Assembly: GCA_045592785.1 (NCBI GenBank)
Contig: JAZNVL010000060.1
Span: 1-64,000, forward strand
Direction: 5' to 3'
DNA length: 64,000 nucleotides
Origin: RGIG8244 sp045592785
GTDB taxonomy: Bacteria > Verrucomicrobiota > Lentisphaeria > Victivallales > UBA1829
The position numbers and the translations under genes are program-made. Positions within the stretch are counted from its first letter, which is position 1, and each line of letters starts with the position of its first letter. The notes under the pieces are model-generated. The model searched no databases, was not told the DNA's origin, and saw only the letters and a program-made list of their open reading frames with translations. Below, piece by piece: positions 34,985 to 43,851 of the stretch.

Positions 34985-35560
34985 TCAGGCGAGTTTGACC
35001 CAGCTCAAACCATTGTTCATATAGATTTCACCAGCGGCGGCTTCCGCAATGGCTTCCCCGCCGGTCCATGCCTTGGCAATGATGAGCAGTTTGCCGGGAA
35101 GTGAGGTCGCCGCCGGTTCCGGATCTTCACTGACCGTGAGCGCAACGGGGACCGTCACCGGCAGATTGCCGATCTCCACGATGACTTCGTTTCCGTCCAC
35201 GTCCCGGAGCATCCCGGCGACGATATGATGTTCGCCGCCGATTTTCCCCACGGTCTGATCGTTGACGATGTAAACGGTCTTGCCGATGTCATTGACCGTG
35301 AGTGCTTCCTCCGCTGTGCCGTTTTCCAGACGGAACGCACCGGAGCGGACGTAAGCGTGTCCGTTGAACACGGCTTCGCAGATCCCTGCGACGACGATCC
35401 CTTCGGAGTCAGATGCTTCGACGGCTTTGCCGAGGGAGTCGATGGCGACGATCGCCCCGGGGAAGATGACGGCGTTTTCTGCGATTTCGAGTTTCCGGTT
35501 GAATCCGGCACATCCGCAGATGATTTCCCGTGTATTACGGGGTTCTTTGAGTGTACTCAT
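34985..35560 (-). CDS. Capsid decoration/stabilising-type phage protein
   Basis: Located between the protease/scaffold gene and the major head gene, where some Mu-like phages encode a small head protein. Seen: beta-rich N-terminal half with FPGAIVAIDSLGKAVEASD and GIVVAGICEAVFNGHAYVRS, resembling DUF2190-type capsid-stabilising proteins. ATG 35560 is preferred over a start at 35611 because AGGAAAGG lies at a normal distance upstream. Confidence 0.6.
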   Translation of the reverse strand: MSTLKEPRNTREIICGCAGFNRKLEIAENAVIFPGAIVAIDSLGKAVEASDSEGIVVAGICEAVFNGHAYVRSGAFRLENGTAEEALTVNDIGKTVYIVNDQTVGKIGGEHHIVAGMLRDVDGNEVIVEIGNLPVTVPVALTVSEDPEPAATSLPGKLLIIAKAWTGGEAIAEAAAGEIYMNNGLSWVKLA

Positions 35561-35598
35561 GAGTTGTTGCCTTTCCTGTTGATTGGTTGTAAAAGGGT

Positions 35599-36762
35599 TC
35601 AGTCCATACATTTTTTCTTGTGCAGAAGATAATCCTCTTCCTTGAAGCCGAAACGCTGACAGGCGGCACGGTCTTCTGCGGTGAGGGTGGCATAATGATC
35701 TTCCGCGGGGAGTGCATCACGCCGGGTGGTCCCCTGGGGAATGATCACGGGCGCAGCCGCAAGATGAGCGGAGAGCTGCACGTTGTCCAGTTTTCCCCAC
35801 CACTCTCTGGTTGAGGGGGTGATCTTGCCGTCCCGGATGCCCTGTTCCAGCAGTTCATCATGTTGTTTCTTTTCCTGCTGGATCCGGAGCTGCTTCAATT
35901 TTTCTTCGGCGTCGTTCAATTCCTTCCGGAGTTTCTCCAGATCTTCGTCTCTGCTGATGAGTTTTTGCAGCGCGGGGACGAGAAGCGCATCGGGCACGTC
36001 ATCCTGAAGATTGAGGATGCGTCTGAACTCCGCCAGCAGTTCCACTTTTTCCGTGATGCCTGCTGCCAGCGATCCGTCATCGACAGAAGACGGATCGGCG
36101 GACAATGTCAGGGTGTCACGTCCCAGCAGACGGCTGAGTGCTTTTTCGACAGGTGTCATTGCATGTTCCTTTTGTTGATGTTTGTTATTGTGATCCGGGA
36201 TATTCCCGGGCGTTTCCCGAACAACGGCGGATGCGGCAAGGGAATCCAGATGATTGATCGCCGGTTCATTTTCCAAAGCCACGCTGGTGACCCGTAAAGG
36301 CGGCTGGACCAGACCACGGATCGCCGGAGAGAAATAACGGTAGATCTTTTCCTGCATCAGACGATAAGCCGCTGGATTCCATTTGACTTTGATCCGCAGT
36401 TCATCCCCGCGGAGGAAGAGCGTACCGAATCCCATGGCAGCCACGCCGGAGGGGATCAGACGGAGACATTCGGACTCCTCCAGATTTTTTTCATTTGCCA
36501 GATAATGGAGATAATGATTGGAGTCCAGAGGGATCAGTTCTCCTTTATCATAAAAGTATTGCATGATCGACTCCATGTCCTCCCGCGTGAGATACAGGAC
36601 CCCTTTTCTGCCGTTCCGGATAAACGCATTTTCACCGATCCGTAAAAGAGTCCATTCCACCGGCACCCCGTTTTTGTCCCGGATCACATTATTTTCCTTT
36701 GCGGAAAGTGTGATCCCGTCATGGAGCATCAGCTCCGCGTGTTCGATTTCACTTACTTTCAT
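35599..36762 (-). CDS. Mu gpI-like head maturation protease with scaffold part
   Basis: In Mu, gene I makes the prohead protease and its C-terminal part (Z) is the scaffold made from an internal start. Seen here: the N-terminal protease-type region (ELIPLDSNHYLHY, GFGTLFLRGDELRIKVKW, YFSPAIRG), then an Ala/Ser linker, and a helical Glu/Lys-rich C-terminal part (about residues 240-320) that fits a scaffold. An internal ATG (MTPVEKALSRLLGRD, nt about 36159) has AAAAGGAA ahead of it and may give the scaffold product. ATG 36762 is chosen from the AAAGG six bases upstream; the ORF overlaps the portal gene by 14 bases. Confidence 0.8.
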   Translation of the reverse strand: MKVSEIEHAELMLHDGITLSAKENNVIRDKNGVPVEWTLLRIGENAFIRNGRKGVLYLTREDMESIMQYFYDKGELIPLDSNHYLHYLANEKNLEESECLRLIPSGVAAMGFGTLFLRGDELRIKVKWNPAAYRLMQEKIYRYFSPAIRGLVQPPLRVTSVALENEPAINHLDSLAASAVVRETPGNIPDHNNKHQQKEHAMTPVEKALSRLLGRDTLTLSADPSSVDDGSLAAGITEKVELLAEFRRILNLQDDVPDALLVPALQKLISRDEDLEKLRKELNDAEEKLKQLRIQQEKKQHDELLEQGIRDGKITPSTREWWGKLDNVQLSAHLAAAPVIIPQGTTRRDALPAEDHYATLTAEDRAACQRFGFKEEDYLLHKKKCMD

Positions 36763-37945
36763 TTTCATCCTTTCGTTTGAGATGGATCCCGAACCGTTTG
36801 CCGATCTCCTCGGGATCCGCTTCCAGTCCGGCACTGTATAATGATGCCAGAGTCTGTGCAAAATGTGTCAGGTCTTCCGGCGGTTCCACACGGAAACGCA
36901 AGACCGGCACGGGGGCATCCGGCCCGTAATGGAACATAGTCCACGGAGCAGCCAAACCGGAACGGATGGTGGATTCGATCTTCCGGGCATCGGCTTCGAG
37001 GATATCCTGTCTGACTTTGCTCTGTGCATCTCCACCGCTCAACCCCGAGGACCGTCCGGAAGTTGCCAGCTGTCCGAGGATGACTTTCGTAATGGCATCG
37101 CTCATGTGAGAAATAATGGCTTCGTAAACCGTTCCGGAGTTACCGGCAGCACTCTGCAACAGTTCGATCTCCATGGCTTTGGAGAAGACCCCGCCGCCCC
37201 GTGGTCCGAAATTCCGGATGGCGTTCTGAACAGCGGCACGGTCTTTGTCGTATGCCGCCCGATCCAGTTTTGCTACAAGGAATGGCATCCCGTACCGTTC
37301 CGCAAATGCCATCCAGTCTTTCATGGGATAGGATTGGAAACAGTGGAGCCATGCGAGGGTACGGATCAAGCCGCCGCGACAGATATCGCTGCCGATCCGG
37401 TGATGCCAGTGAAAAAGGAATTTATATGGGGGGAGGGGACGTCCTTCGGGAGCCGCCCGTGTGATAAGTTGCGGTCCATCCGGATTCCGGAAAGAGAAGT
37501 GTCTGCCTTCGATGCCGCGGAACCCGAGGAGTTCCGCACCGTCCCAGATGATCTCCGAGACGGCATAGGGTGCAATAACAGCGCCGGAAAGATCGTTGAT
37601 GAGATCCTGAAAGGAATCGAATTCATTGAGTTCTCCGACGGAACGCAATGCGTTTTCAAAATGTTGGGCGATCCGATATGCTTCGGGGGAATGTTCGGTC
37701 GCAGGCGGGGTGATCTGCCATTCACAACCAAGCAGCGTGTTGCGGCGGGTCGCCATGCTGTTCCGGATATCCCAGTTTTTTTCTTCCAGTTCCAGGGCAA
37801 GTTTACAGAGTTCCCCGGGTGATCCGTTATTGGCGCGCTCCATGAGATCGCGGATGGCGGAGGGGGTGAGTTCCTGTTGGATGAAACCGGCATTGCGGTC
37901 GATGGTTTCGTGAATGACACGATTGTTGGAGTTGTCGAATTGCAT
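36749..37945 (-). CDS. Mu gp29-like portal protein (DUF935)
   Basis: Portal subunit through which phage DNA enters the head. Seen: family blocks TPSAIRDLMERANNG, WDIRNSMATRRNTLLG, KFLFHWHHR, MPFLVAKLDR and KVILGQLATSG; about 398 residues from the preferred ATG 37945, which has AAAGGAAAG upstream. It is the first gene of the head module; no terminase or gp30 gene precedes or follows it, unlike in Mu. Confidence 0.87.
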   Translation of the reverse strand: MQFDNSNNRVIHETIDRNAGFIQQELTPSAIRDLMERANNGSPGELCKLALELEEKNWDIRNSMATRRNTLLGCEWQITPPATEHSPEAYRIAQHFENALRSVGELNEFDSFQDLINDLSGAVIAPYAVSEIIWDGAELLGFRGIEGRHFSFRNPDGPQLITRAAPEGRPLPPYKFLFHWHHRIGSDICRGGLIRTLAWLHCFQSYPMKDWMAFAERYGMPFLVAKLDRAAYDKDRAAVQNAIRNFGPRGGGVFSKAMEIELLQSAAGNSGTVYEAIISHMSDAITKVILGQLATSGRSSGLSGGDAQSKVRQDILEADARKIESTIRSGLAAPWTMFHYGPDAPVPVLRFRVEPPEDLTHFAQTLASLYSAGLEADPEEIGKRFGIHLKRKDENESK

Positions 37946-38232
37946 GGGCTTTCCTTTGTGTGAAAGATGATCAAAATGATGTTTCTTCATATTAAATCAT
38001 GAATGTTATATAAAATACAGTTTTTATTTGAAAAATGAGTTAAAAATAACATTTATAGTTTATGCGATGTAAATTTTTTTTAAAAATTTTTAATTTAAAA
38101 CTTGAAAATATCAGAAATTATGTTCTATTACGCACCGGAGTCTTGATGCTTTCTTCTCCGGAAAGGAGTGTGGATAAAAAGAAGCATAACACGAGAAATA
38201 TTCACAGTTTATACAATGGAGTATTCAGTAAC

Positions 38233-38439
38233 ATGACAAAACAAAAAAAAAAGCCGTCAACAAGGATCAAACGCAGACTGCGGGTTCTGGGGATCTCCCA
38301 GACGGAACTGGCACATCGGCTGCAGAAGAATGTGTCACTGGTCAATTATTTCTGCATACATGGGGTGAAGACTGTGCGTGTTGCAAAAGAATATGCGCGC
38401 ATACTTTGCTGTCGTCCGGAAGAATTATTGGAAATTTAA
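38233..38439 (+). CDS. Small HTH protein (Cro/CI-like)
   Basis: 68 residues: a basic N-terminus then a helix-turn-helix (GISQTELAHRLQKNVSLVNYF). ATG 38233 follows GGAG by ten bases. It points away from the head module, from the AT-rich region 37946-38232, which presumably carries divergent promoters. It is probably a phage or mobile-element regulator. Confidence 0.7.
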   Translation: MTKQKKKPSTRIKRRLRVLGISQTELAHRLQKNVSLVNYFCIHGVKTVRVAKEYARILCCRPEELLEI

Positions 38440-38445
38440 CAGGGT

Positions 38446-38769
38446 ATGGTATTTGAAATGGAGAAAGAGGAACAGAAAGGCGTGACATTGCAGGATGTAT
38501 TGTCATGCGCCGTGGAACATGATAAAGCAATGAACAGAAAAACGGGGGGCAGGGCACCGATCCTGACAGAACGGCGGATCGTTTGTGCGCTTGACCGCGC
38601 CGCACGGTATCCGGACTGGTGGCATGTGAACCGGATCCATTTTTACAATCCGGAATTGAGTTACGGCAGGATCGCGCAACTGCTTGGGTTGAGCCGTCAA
38701 TCGGTTTCACGCTGGATCCGCGATGTGGAGATCCCGGAAGATGATTATGATGCGCTTCCCCAAATATAA
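38446..38769 (+). CDS. Small HTH DNA-binding protein
   Basis: 107 residues with a C-terminal helix-turn-helix (YGRIAQLLGLSRQSVSRWIRD) and an N-terminal helical part containing ERRIVCALDRAARYPDWWHV. Six bases after the preceding HTH gene, so co-transcribed. Such proteins serve as phage regulators or small terminase-like DNA-binding factors; which one is not decidable. Confidence 0.65.
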   Translation: MVFEMEKEEQKGVTLQDVLSCAVEHDKAMNRKTGGRAPILTERRIVCALDRAARYPDWWHVNRIHFYNPELSYGRIAQLLGLSRQSVSRWIRDVEIPEDDYDALPQI

Positions 38770-38777
38770 ACTTGTTT

Positions 38778-40388
38778 TTACAGGTAGAGGATCCAAACAA
38801 CAAGGAGTGCAAGTAATGCAAAAATAATCGTCGGAATGAGATTGAGGAGAAGGAGTTTACCTTCTTTTTTCTGCAATCCGACAGCGGCACAGGCAGCAAT
38901 GATCCCGCTGATCCGGATCATGCTGCCGAGTCCGCCTCCTGTCACCTGGAGTGCAAAGAATGTTTCCGGCGGATATTCCAGCAGGTGTGCCGTATTCAGC
39001 TGCAGGGAGGCAAAAAGAATATTGGAAACGGTGCAGGACCCTGCAAAGAATGTGCCGAGAACACCCAGGAAGGGAGAGACGGCAATAAACGCTTTGCCCA
39101 TTCCATCGGCAGCTGTTTGTGCCATAATGGAAAGCATCCCCGGGATATTCGCCGCGTTCTCATTGGAGAACACCATGATCTGCACCATTGCCGTACTGAC
39201 GATGATCGCCAATGCAGCCATTTGCAGTTGCTTTGCAGTGTCAATGACGATCTTCCCCTGTTCTTTCCAGCTTAACCGCATCCAGAGTGCAGTACCCAGT
39301 GCCAGCAACAGAAACGGGAAAAGTCCGGGATTATTGAGCAGCATCCAGCGGAGTCCAGTACCCGATACATCAAAAAAGTCCGGAAGGTTCAGTATCCCAT
39401 AGGAACGGAAGAACTTCCGCAGGGGAAGAAACTGTACCCGGGTGAGCAGCAGCAGAACAGTCAGCAGGATATAGGGCATCCATGCTTTCCAGACGGGGAC
39501 TTCACCGGGAGTATCGGCGACACTGTTTATTTCGGGTTCATCGGGGAATCTCCACACATATTTCGGCACAAGGAACCGGAATTTGACACAGAATAACAGC
39601 AGTGGCAGACCGACAGCTGCGCCCATGATCGAGGGGAGTTCCGGTCCCAGATGGTTTGCGGTGAATTGCCAGGGCAGAATATAAACGGCGGCGGTCAGCA
39701 GTGTCAGGGGAAGGATCTCCAACATGGATCGCAGTTTCCGTTTTCCTTTGGAGAGCAGGATCATGATCACGATCGCACAGAATGGGAGCAACGCGCCGGA
39801 AAGCCCGGAAACGATCGTGAAAGTCTTCATCATCACTATATTGAACTTTTCCGGTTCCAACCCCATATCAAGCAGATTCTGTGATGTCGTATTCAGTGCA
39901 GTGAAAAAAGGCGTGCCCACGCCGCCGAAGGCAACGGGGAGCGTATTACAGATCAACGCAACTGCAACTGCTGTGAATGCGGGGAACCCCAGGCTGACCA
40001 GCAGGGGTGCGACCACTGCCGGAGCTGCCCCGAACCCCGCAGCTCCCTCCATCAACCCGCTGAAAAGCCATCCGATGATCAGGACCTGGATCCTGCGATC
40101 ATCGCTGATATGATGAAAACTGTTGCTGATACTGCGGAGCATACCGGTTGCTTTCTGCACATTGAGCAGAAGTACGGCACCGAATATGATCAGGACGATA
40201 TCCAATGCTTTGAATATGCCGTTAAGGGTCGCCGCACCGATCACGGCGCAGTTTACTTTCCAGAAAATCATTCCGTTGAGGACGGTGAAACACCATGCGG
40301 CGGCAAGGGATTTTCCGGGTGAGATCCGGAAAACGGTCATCATGATCACAGCCGTGAGGATGGGCAATACAGCAAGAAAGCAAAACAT
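38778..40388 (-). CDS. lctP: L-lactate permease family transporter
   Basis: LctP-family secondary transporter for lactate or glycolate in the inner membrane. Seen: about 13 hydrophobic segments, the family block GAAGFGAAPAVVAPLL, and QVTGGGLGSMIRISGIIAACA near the end. The ATG at 40388 is preferred (AAGGAAAG nine bases upstream) over an in-frame start at 40445 that would add a charged stretch. It is divergent from mscS. Confidence 0.85.
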   Translation of the reverse strand: MFCFLAVLPILTAVIMMTVFRISPGKSLAAAWCFTVLNGMIFWKVNCAVIGAATLNGIFKALDIVLIIFGAVLLLNVQKATGMLRSISNSFHHISDDRRIQVLIIGWLFSGLMEGAAGFGAAPAVVAPLLVSLGFPAFTAVAVALICNTLPVAFGGVGTPFFTALNTTSQNLLDMGLEPEKFNIVMMKTFTIVSGLSGALLPFCAIVIMILLSKGKRKLRSMLEILPLTLLTAAVYILPWQFTANHLGPELPSIMGAAVGLPLLLFCVKFRFLVPKYVWRFPDEPEINSVADTPGEVPVWKAWMPYILLTVLLLLTRVQFLPLRKFFRSYGILNLPDFFDVSGTGLRWMLLNNPGLFPFLLLALGTALWMRLSWKEQGKIVIDTAKQLQMAALAIIVSTAMVQIMVFSNENAANIPGMLSIMAQTAADGMGKAFIAVSPFLGVLGTFFAGSCTVSNILFASLQLNTAHLLEYPPETFFALQVTGGGLGSMIRISGIIAACAAVGLQKKEGKLLLLNLIPTIIFALLALLVVWILYL

Positions 40389-40446
40389 ACTACGATCTTT
40401 CCTTAAAAATTTTGCGTAATGTACACCTTTTTTTTCAGAAATCAAG

Positions 40447-40474
40447 TTGCAATTTGCGTAATGTCTGCTATTTT
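40447..40474 (+). promoter_or_regulatory. Promoter of mscS
   Basis: TTGCAA (40447-40452) and TATTTT (40469-40474), 16-base spacer; ATG follows at 40520. Confidence 0.5.
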
Positions 40475-40519
40475 ATAATAACCTTAATTTTTACCAACCC
40501 AAAACAAGGAAAAAAGAAA

Positions 40520-41662
40520 ATGGACACAGAAACAATGTGTAATGCTCCGGAAACTGCATGTCAGTTTTTCGAATCCATCGCCGAATGGTTTACTTCTCAA
40601 CCCGGTAACCTTATTACGGCAGCCATCATCCTCGGTATCGCCGTGGTCGCAGCCGTGATCATCAATGCCGTTTGCCGTGCGATTGCCGGTAAATGTGTGA
40701 AAGATGGTGAGCCCACGACTGCCGGACTGATCCTGAAAGCAGTCGGCAAGCCCGTATTCCTGCTCCTGATCGCCAGCGGTATCGACGTCGCTCTGCATGT
40801 CCTCCGTATTACGGAACGTGCGGAAAACATCATCAGCCGTACTTACCAGGCTGTGTTTATTGTGCTGGCTGTCTGGGGTGCGCTCCGTATCGTGAAAGTC
40901 ATCAACGACCGCACCATTTCCAAACTGGAAGAAAAGAATGCAGTGTATAATGTGCTGTTGCTCAACCTGCTCCGCCGTACAGTCAAGGCTGTTGTCTGGG
41001 TCGTTGCGATCCTTTTCATTGCGAAGAACTCCTTTAATCTTGACATCACCGCCATGCTCGCCGGTGCCGGTGTCATCGGCTTGGCTATCGCTTTTGCCGC
41101 ACAGAATACCATTGCCAATATTTTCGGCGCGATCACATTGATCCTGGATAAACCCTTCACCGTCGGCGACCGTATCCTTGCCGGTGGAAAAGATGGTATT
41201 GTGGAAAGTATCGGACTGCGCAGCACAACTCTGCGTACGCTCAACGGGACCCGGATCGCGGTTCCCAACAAGGAACTTTCTGAAGTTTCCATTGAAAACC
41301 TTTCCAGCCGTTCCAACTTCAAACAGACCTTCGATATCGGTCTGGTATACAGCACCACCGATGCTCAGATGCGGCGCGCTGTGGAAATCCTGCATGAGAT
41401 CCTGGATAACAATTACGGCTTCGATATGCAGAACTTCCCCCCGAAGATCGCGTTCGGCGAAATGAAAGACTTCTCCCTCAATATCGGGGTCGTTGTCTGG
41501 TTCCCCACCACGGACTTCTTTGAAATGATGGGACTCCGTGAAAAAGTCAACTTCGAGATCCTCAAACGGTTCAACGAAGAAAAACTGGAATTCGCATTCC
41601 CCTCTCAGACCCTTTACCTTGCCGGCGATACGGTCAGACCTGTCCTCGTCAAGAATTCCTGA
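40520..41662 (+). CDS. mscS: Small-conductance mechanosensitive channel (MscS family)
   Basis: Inner-membrane channel that opens on hypo-osmotic stress. Seen: three or more N-terminal membrane segments; the pore-lining helix and following motif (AGAGVIGLAIAFAAQNTIANIFG), a beta domain with DKPFTVGDRI and GIVESIGLRSTTLRT, VPNKELSEVSIENLS, and a C-terminal alpha/beta domain ending at 380 residues. ATG 40520 has AAGGAAAAAAG upstream. It probably shares a transcript with ybaK, eight bases downstream. Confidence 0.92.
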   Translation: MDTETMCNAPETACQFFESIAEWFTSQPGNLITAAIILGIAVVAAVIINAVCRAIAGKCVKDGEPTTAGLILKAVGKPVFLLLIASGIDVALHVLRITERAENIISRTYQAVFIVLAVWGALRIVKVINDRTISKLEEKNAVYNVLLLNLLRRTVKAVVWVVAILFIAKNSFNLDITAMLAGAGVIGLAIAFAAQNTIANIFGAITLILDKPFTVGDRILAGGKDGIVESIGLRSTTLRTLNGTRIAVPNKELSEVSIENLSSRSNFKQTFDIGLVYSTTDAQMRRAVEILHEILDNNYGFDMQNFPPKIAFGEMKDFSLNIGVVVWFPTTDFFEMMGLREKVNFEILKRFNEEKLEFAFPSQTLYLAGDTVRPVLVKNS

Positions 41663-41669
41663 GTGAATC

Positions 41670-42146
41670 ATGCTGAAGACCAATGTAATGCGTCTGCTTG
41701 AACACGCCGTGATCAAACACGGCGTGCATGAGTATGATATCTCCGACGGCAGACTCGACGCCGTTTCCATGGCGGAAAAAATGGGCGTCGATAAGGACAT
41801 GGTCTTCAAAACCCTGGTGACGGTCAACCCGGAAAAACAGTACTTCGTATTCGTGATTCCGGGTCCCGCCACTCTGGACCTCAAAAAGGCCGCCAGAGCC
41901 TCCCGTTCCAAAAGCATCGTGATGATCCCCCAGAAAGAGCTGTTCCCGCTCACCGGATACATCCACGGAGGCTGTTCCCCCATCGGCTTGAAAAAGCCGT
42001 TCCCTGTTTATATTGATGAGACCGCACAGCTCTTTGATGAGATCCGCGTCAGCGGCGGACATGTGGGTGTCAGTATTTCCATCGAACCGGAAACGCTCCG
42101 GAATTTTGTGAACGGCACATTCGCCGATCTGATCTCAATCGCCTGA
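41670..42146 (+). CDS. ybaK: Cys-tRNA(Pro)/aminoacyl-tRNA deacylase YbaK
   Basis: Edits mischarged Cys-tRNA(Pro) in the cytoplasm. Seen: the YbaK fold with VFKTLVTVNPEKQY, LKKAARASRSKSIVM and GYIHGGCSPIGLKKPFPVYID (active-site Lys and GxSP loop); 158 residues, typical. It follows mscS closely and its 3' end overlaps the convergent permease gene by 12 bases. Confidence 0.92.
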   Translation: MLKTNVMRLLEHAVIKHGVHEYDISDGRLDAVSMAEKMGVDKDMVFKTLVTVNPEKQYFVFVIPGPATLDLKKAARASRSKSIVMIPQKELFPLTGYIHGGCSPIGLKKPFPVYIDETAQLFDEIRVSGGHVGVSISIEPETLRNFVNGTFADLISIA

Positions 42147-43331
42147 TCCTTTGGCATCGATCGCCTTCCGGATGCCGTCAGCGGCAAAATTGAAACTGGT
42201 TACCGTGAGAAAGATCGCCAGTCCCGGCCATAACATCAGATTCCAGTAGGTCAGCGGGTCCGCAAACGCTTCCCGCAGAAGTTCGCCCCAGCTTGCCGAA
42301 GGATCCTGTACGCCGAACCCGAGAAAGCTCAAACTGTTTTCCGCAAGGATCGCTCCCGCCACATCAAATGCACAGGAGACAAAAATCGGGCCTGCCGCAT
42401 TGGGCAGCAAATGAAACAGCAGGATCCGCCAGGTGGGTAAACCGATACTCTCACAACTCTGGATGTATGCCATCTGCCGTTGTTTCAAAACTTCGCCGCG
42501 CACCAGACGGCACAGTCCGGGCCACCCCGTGAACCCCAGTACGGCGATCACAAGCAGGATGGATTGCCGGGAACCGTAGTCAAGCATCAGAGCCATCAGG
42601 ATCAGCAGCAGAAGAAACGTGGGAAAACAGATCACGATCTCCACAAGTCGCTGTACGATCATGTCGATGCGCCCGCCTTTATACCCCGAAAACAACCCGA
42701 TCACGGTCCCAAGAAATAACGAGATCGCAGTCGCAAGAAAACCCACTGCCAGGGAAACACGGGCACCATATACCATCCGCGCAAATACATCCCGTCCCAC
42801 CTGATCCGTGCCGAACCAGTGCCGTGCGGAAGGTTTTCCGTAGATCTCCGACGATGTTTCAAAGGGACCGTATGGGACCGGCGCAAAAATGGTAACGCAT
42901 CCCCGTTCTGCACCTTCTTCCGCCAGCATCCGGTAATCGGATTTATTCATCACGCTTCTGGAAAAGAGAAAGGGCAGGGCGAGCAGAAGAAGCAGGGCGG
43001 CCAGTCCCCAATTCCGCCAACGGTTTTTCCAGCGTTTCGTGAAAAAACAATACAGTCCGCCAAAAAGAAAGGCAGGGAACAGGTAGTTGAAAAGACGTTC
43101 CACCAATGCCTCCTGGCAATCCGGCGCGATATAATCCCGGAACGCTGGACTTTCCCATACGCCGTTCATATTGGTGAGCCAGGGACGTCCATTGACCAGA
43201 AACGGGGCAAGGATCGCCAGTGAACACAGGAGAACAATAAAGACAAGTCCGGCGACTGCCGCTTTATCCCGGAAAAATTTCCGGATCGTCAGAGTGCGTG
43301 GATTCAGTTCACCGGTATTGGCTGGATTCAT
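42135..43331 (-). CDS. OppC/DppC-type ABC transporter permease
   Basis: Inner-membrane permease of a peptide/nickel-type importer. Seen: N-terminal segment with FFRDKAAVAGLVFIVLL, an extended region with two further hydrophobic stretches at about 90-130 not found in short family members (YejE-like), then HWFGTDQVGRDVFARMVYGARVS split here as FGTDQVGRDVFARMVYG, and the EAA-type loop ESIGLPTWRILLFHLLPN. No partner permease, binding protein or ATPase is nearby, so it works with components encoded elsewhere or is orphaned. Its start overlaps the Nudix gene stop by four bases. Confidence 0.85.
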   Translation of the reverse strand: MNPANTGELNPRTLTIRKFFRDKAAVAGLVFIVLLCSLAILAPFLVNGRPWLTNMNGVWESPAFRDYIAPDCQEALVERLFNYLFPAFLFGGLYCFFTKRWKNRWRNWGLAALLLLLALPFLFSRSVMNKSDYRMLAEEGAERGCVTIFAPVPYGPFETSSEIYGKPSARHWFGTDQVGRDVFARMVYGARVSLAVGFLATAISLFLGTVIGLFSGYKGGRIDMIVQRLVEIVICFPTFLLLLILMALMLDYGSRQSILLVIAVLGFTGWPGLCRLVRGEVLKQRQMAYIQSCESIGLPTWRILLFHLLPNAAGPIFVSCAFDVAGAILAENSLSFLGFGVQDPSASWGELLREAFADPLTYWNLMLWPGLAIFLTVTSFNFAADGIRKAIDAKGSGD

Positions 43332-43849
43332 TGGGCAATCCCGAACAGCATGGCGAGTTCCCGTTGAAGAACGGGGGTGAGGTCGGCACAGTCATCCGCC
43401 TTCAAACGCCGGATGAGTTCCGCCTGCGGAAAGAAATTGAGTTCATCGATTTCATCCGCAGGAAACGCGAATGGTCCGATCGACTCCATGCGGTATACCG
43501 TCACCAGTTCCGATTCCAATTCATTATGGATCCGGTAATCGAATAAATGAACGAACGAAGTCATATCCGGTTTGAGTCCGATCTCTTCTTCCGTTTCCCG
43601 CAGCAATGCTTCTCCGATCGTTTCCCCGGCGGAAACGTGTCCGCCCACCGAAGAATCCCATTTGCCCGGCTGGATCAGTTTGTTCTCCGCCCGTTTCTGC
43701 AGCAGAATATCGCCTGTGACCGGGTGAAATACCAGAACATGGACCGCGCGATGCCACAAGGTGTTGTCACCATGACACTGTTTCCGCGGCGCGATGCCGA
43801 TGACTTCACCCGTATCGGGATTGAGGATATCCAGCATTTCTTCGGACAT
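43328..43849 (-). CDS. Nudix hydrolase (IDI-like subgroup)
   Basis: Hydrolyses a nucleoside-diphosphate-linked or isoprenoid-type substrate; the exact one is unknown. Seen: N-terminal ILNPDTGEVIGIAPRKQCH, then a full Nudix box G(5)E(7)REUTEEIGL at about residues 69-91. 173 residues. The opening resembles the isopentenyl-diphosphate-isomerase-like Nudix group. It sits three bases after clpC and overlaps the permease, so the three genes form an operon. Confidence 0.9.
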   Translation of the reverse strand: MSEEMLDILNPDTGEVIGIAPRKQCHGDNTLWHRAVHVLVFHPVTGDILLQKRAENKLIQPGKWDSSVGGHVSAGETIGEALLRETEEEIGLKPDMTSFVHLFDYRIHNELESELVTVYRMESIGPFAFPADEIDELNFFPQAELIRRLKADDCADLTPVLQRELAMLFGIAQ

Positions 43850-43851
43850 GA

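Noticed and set aside
40484..41983. 499-residue ORF opposite mscS and ybaK
   Set aside because: It is antisense to two clear genes; its length follows from their codon usage, and its composition is not protein-like.
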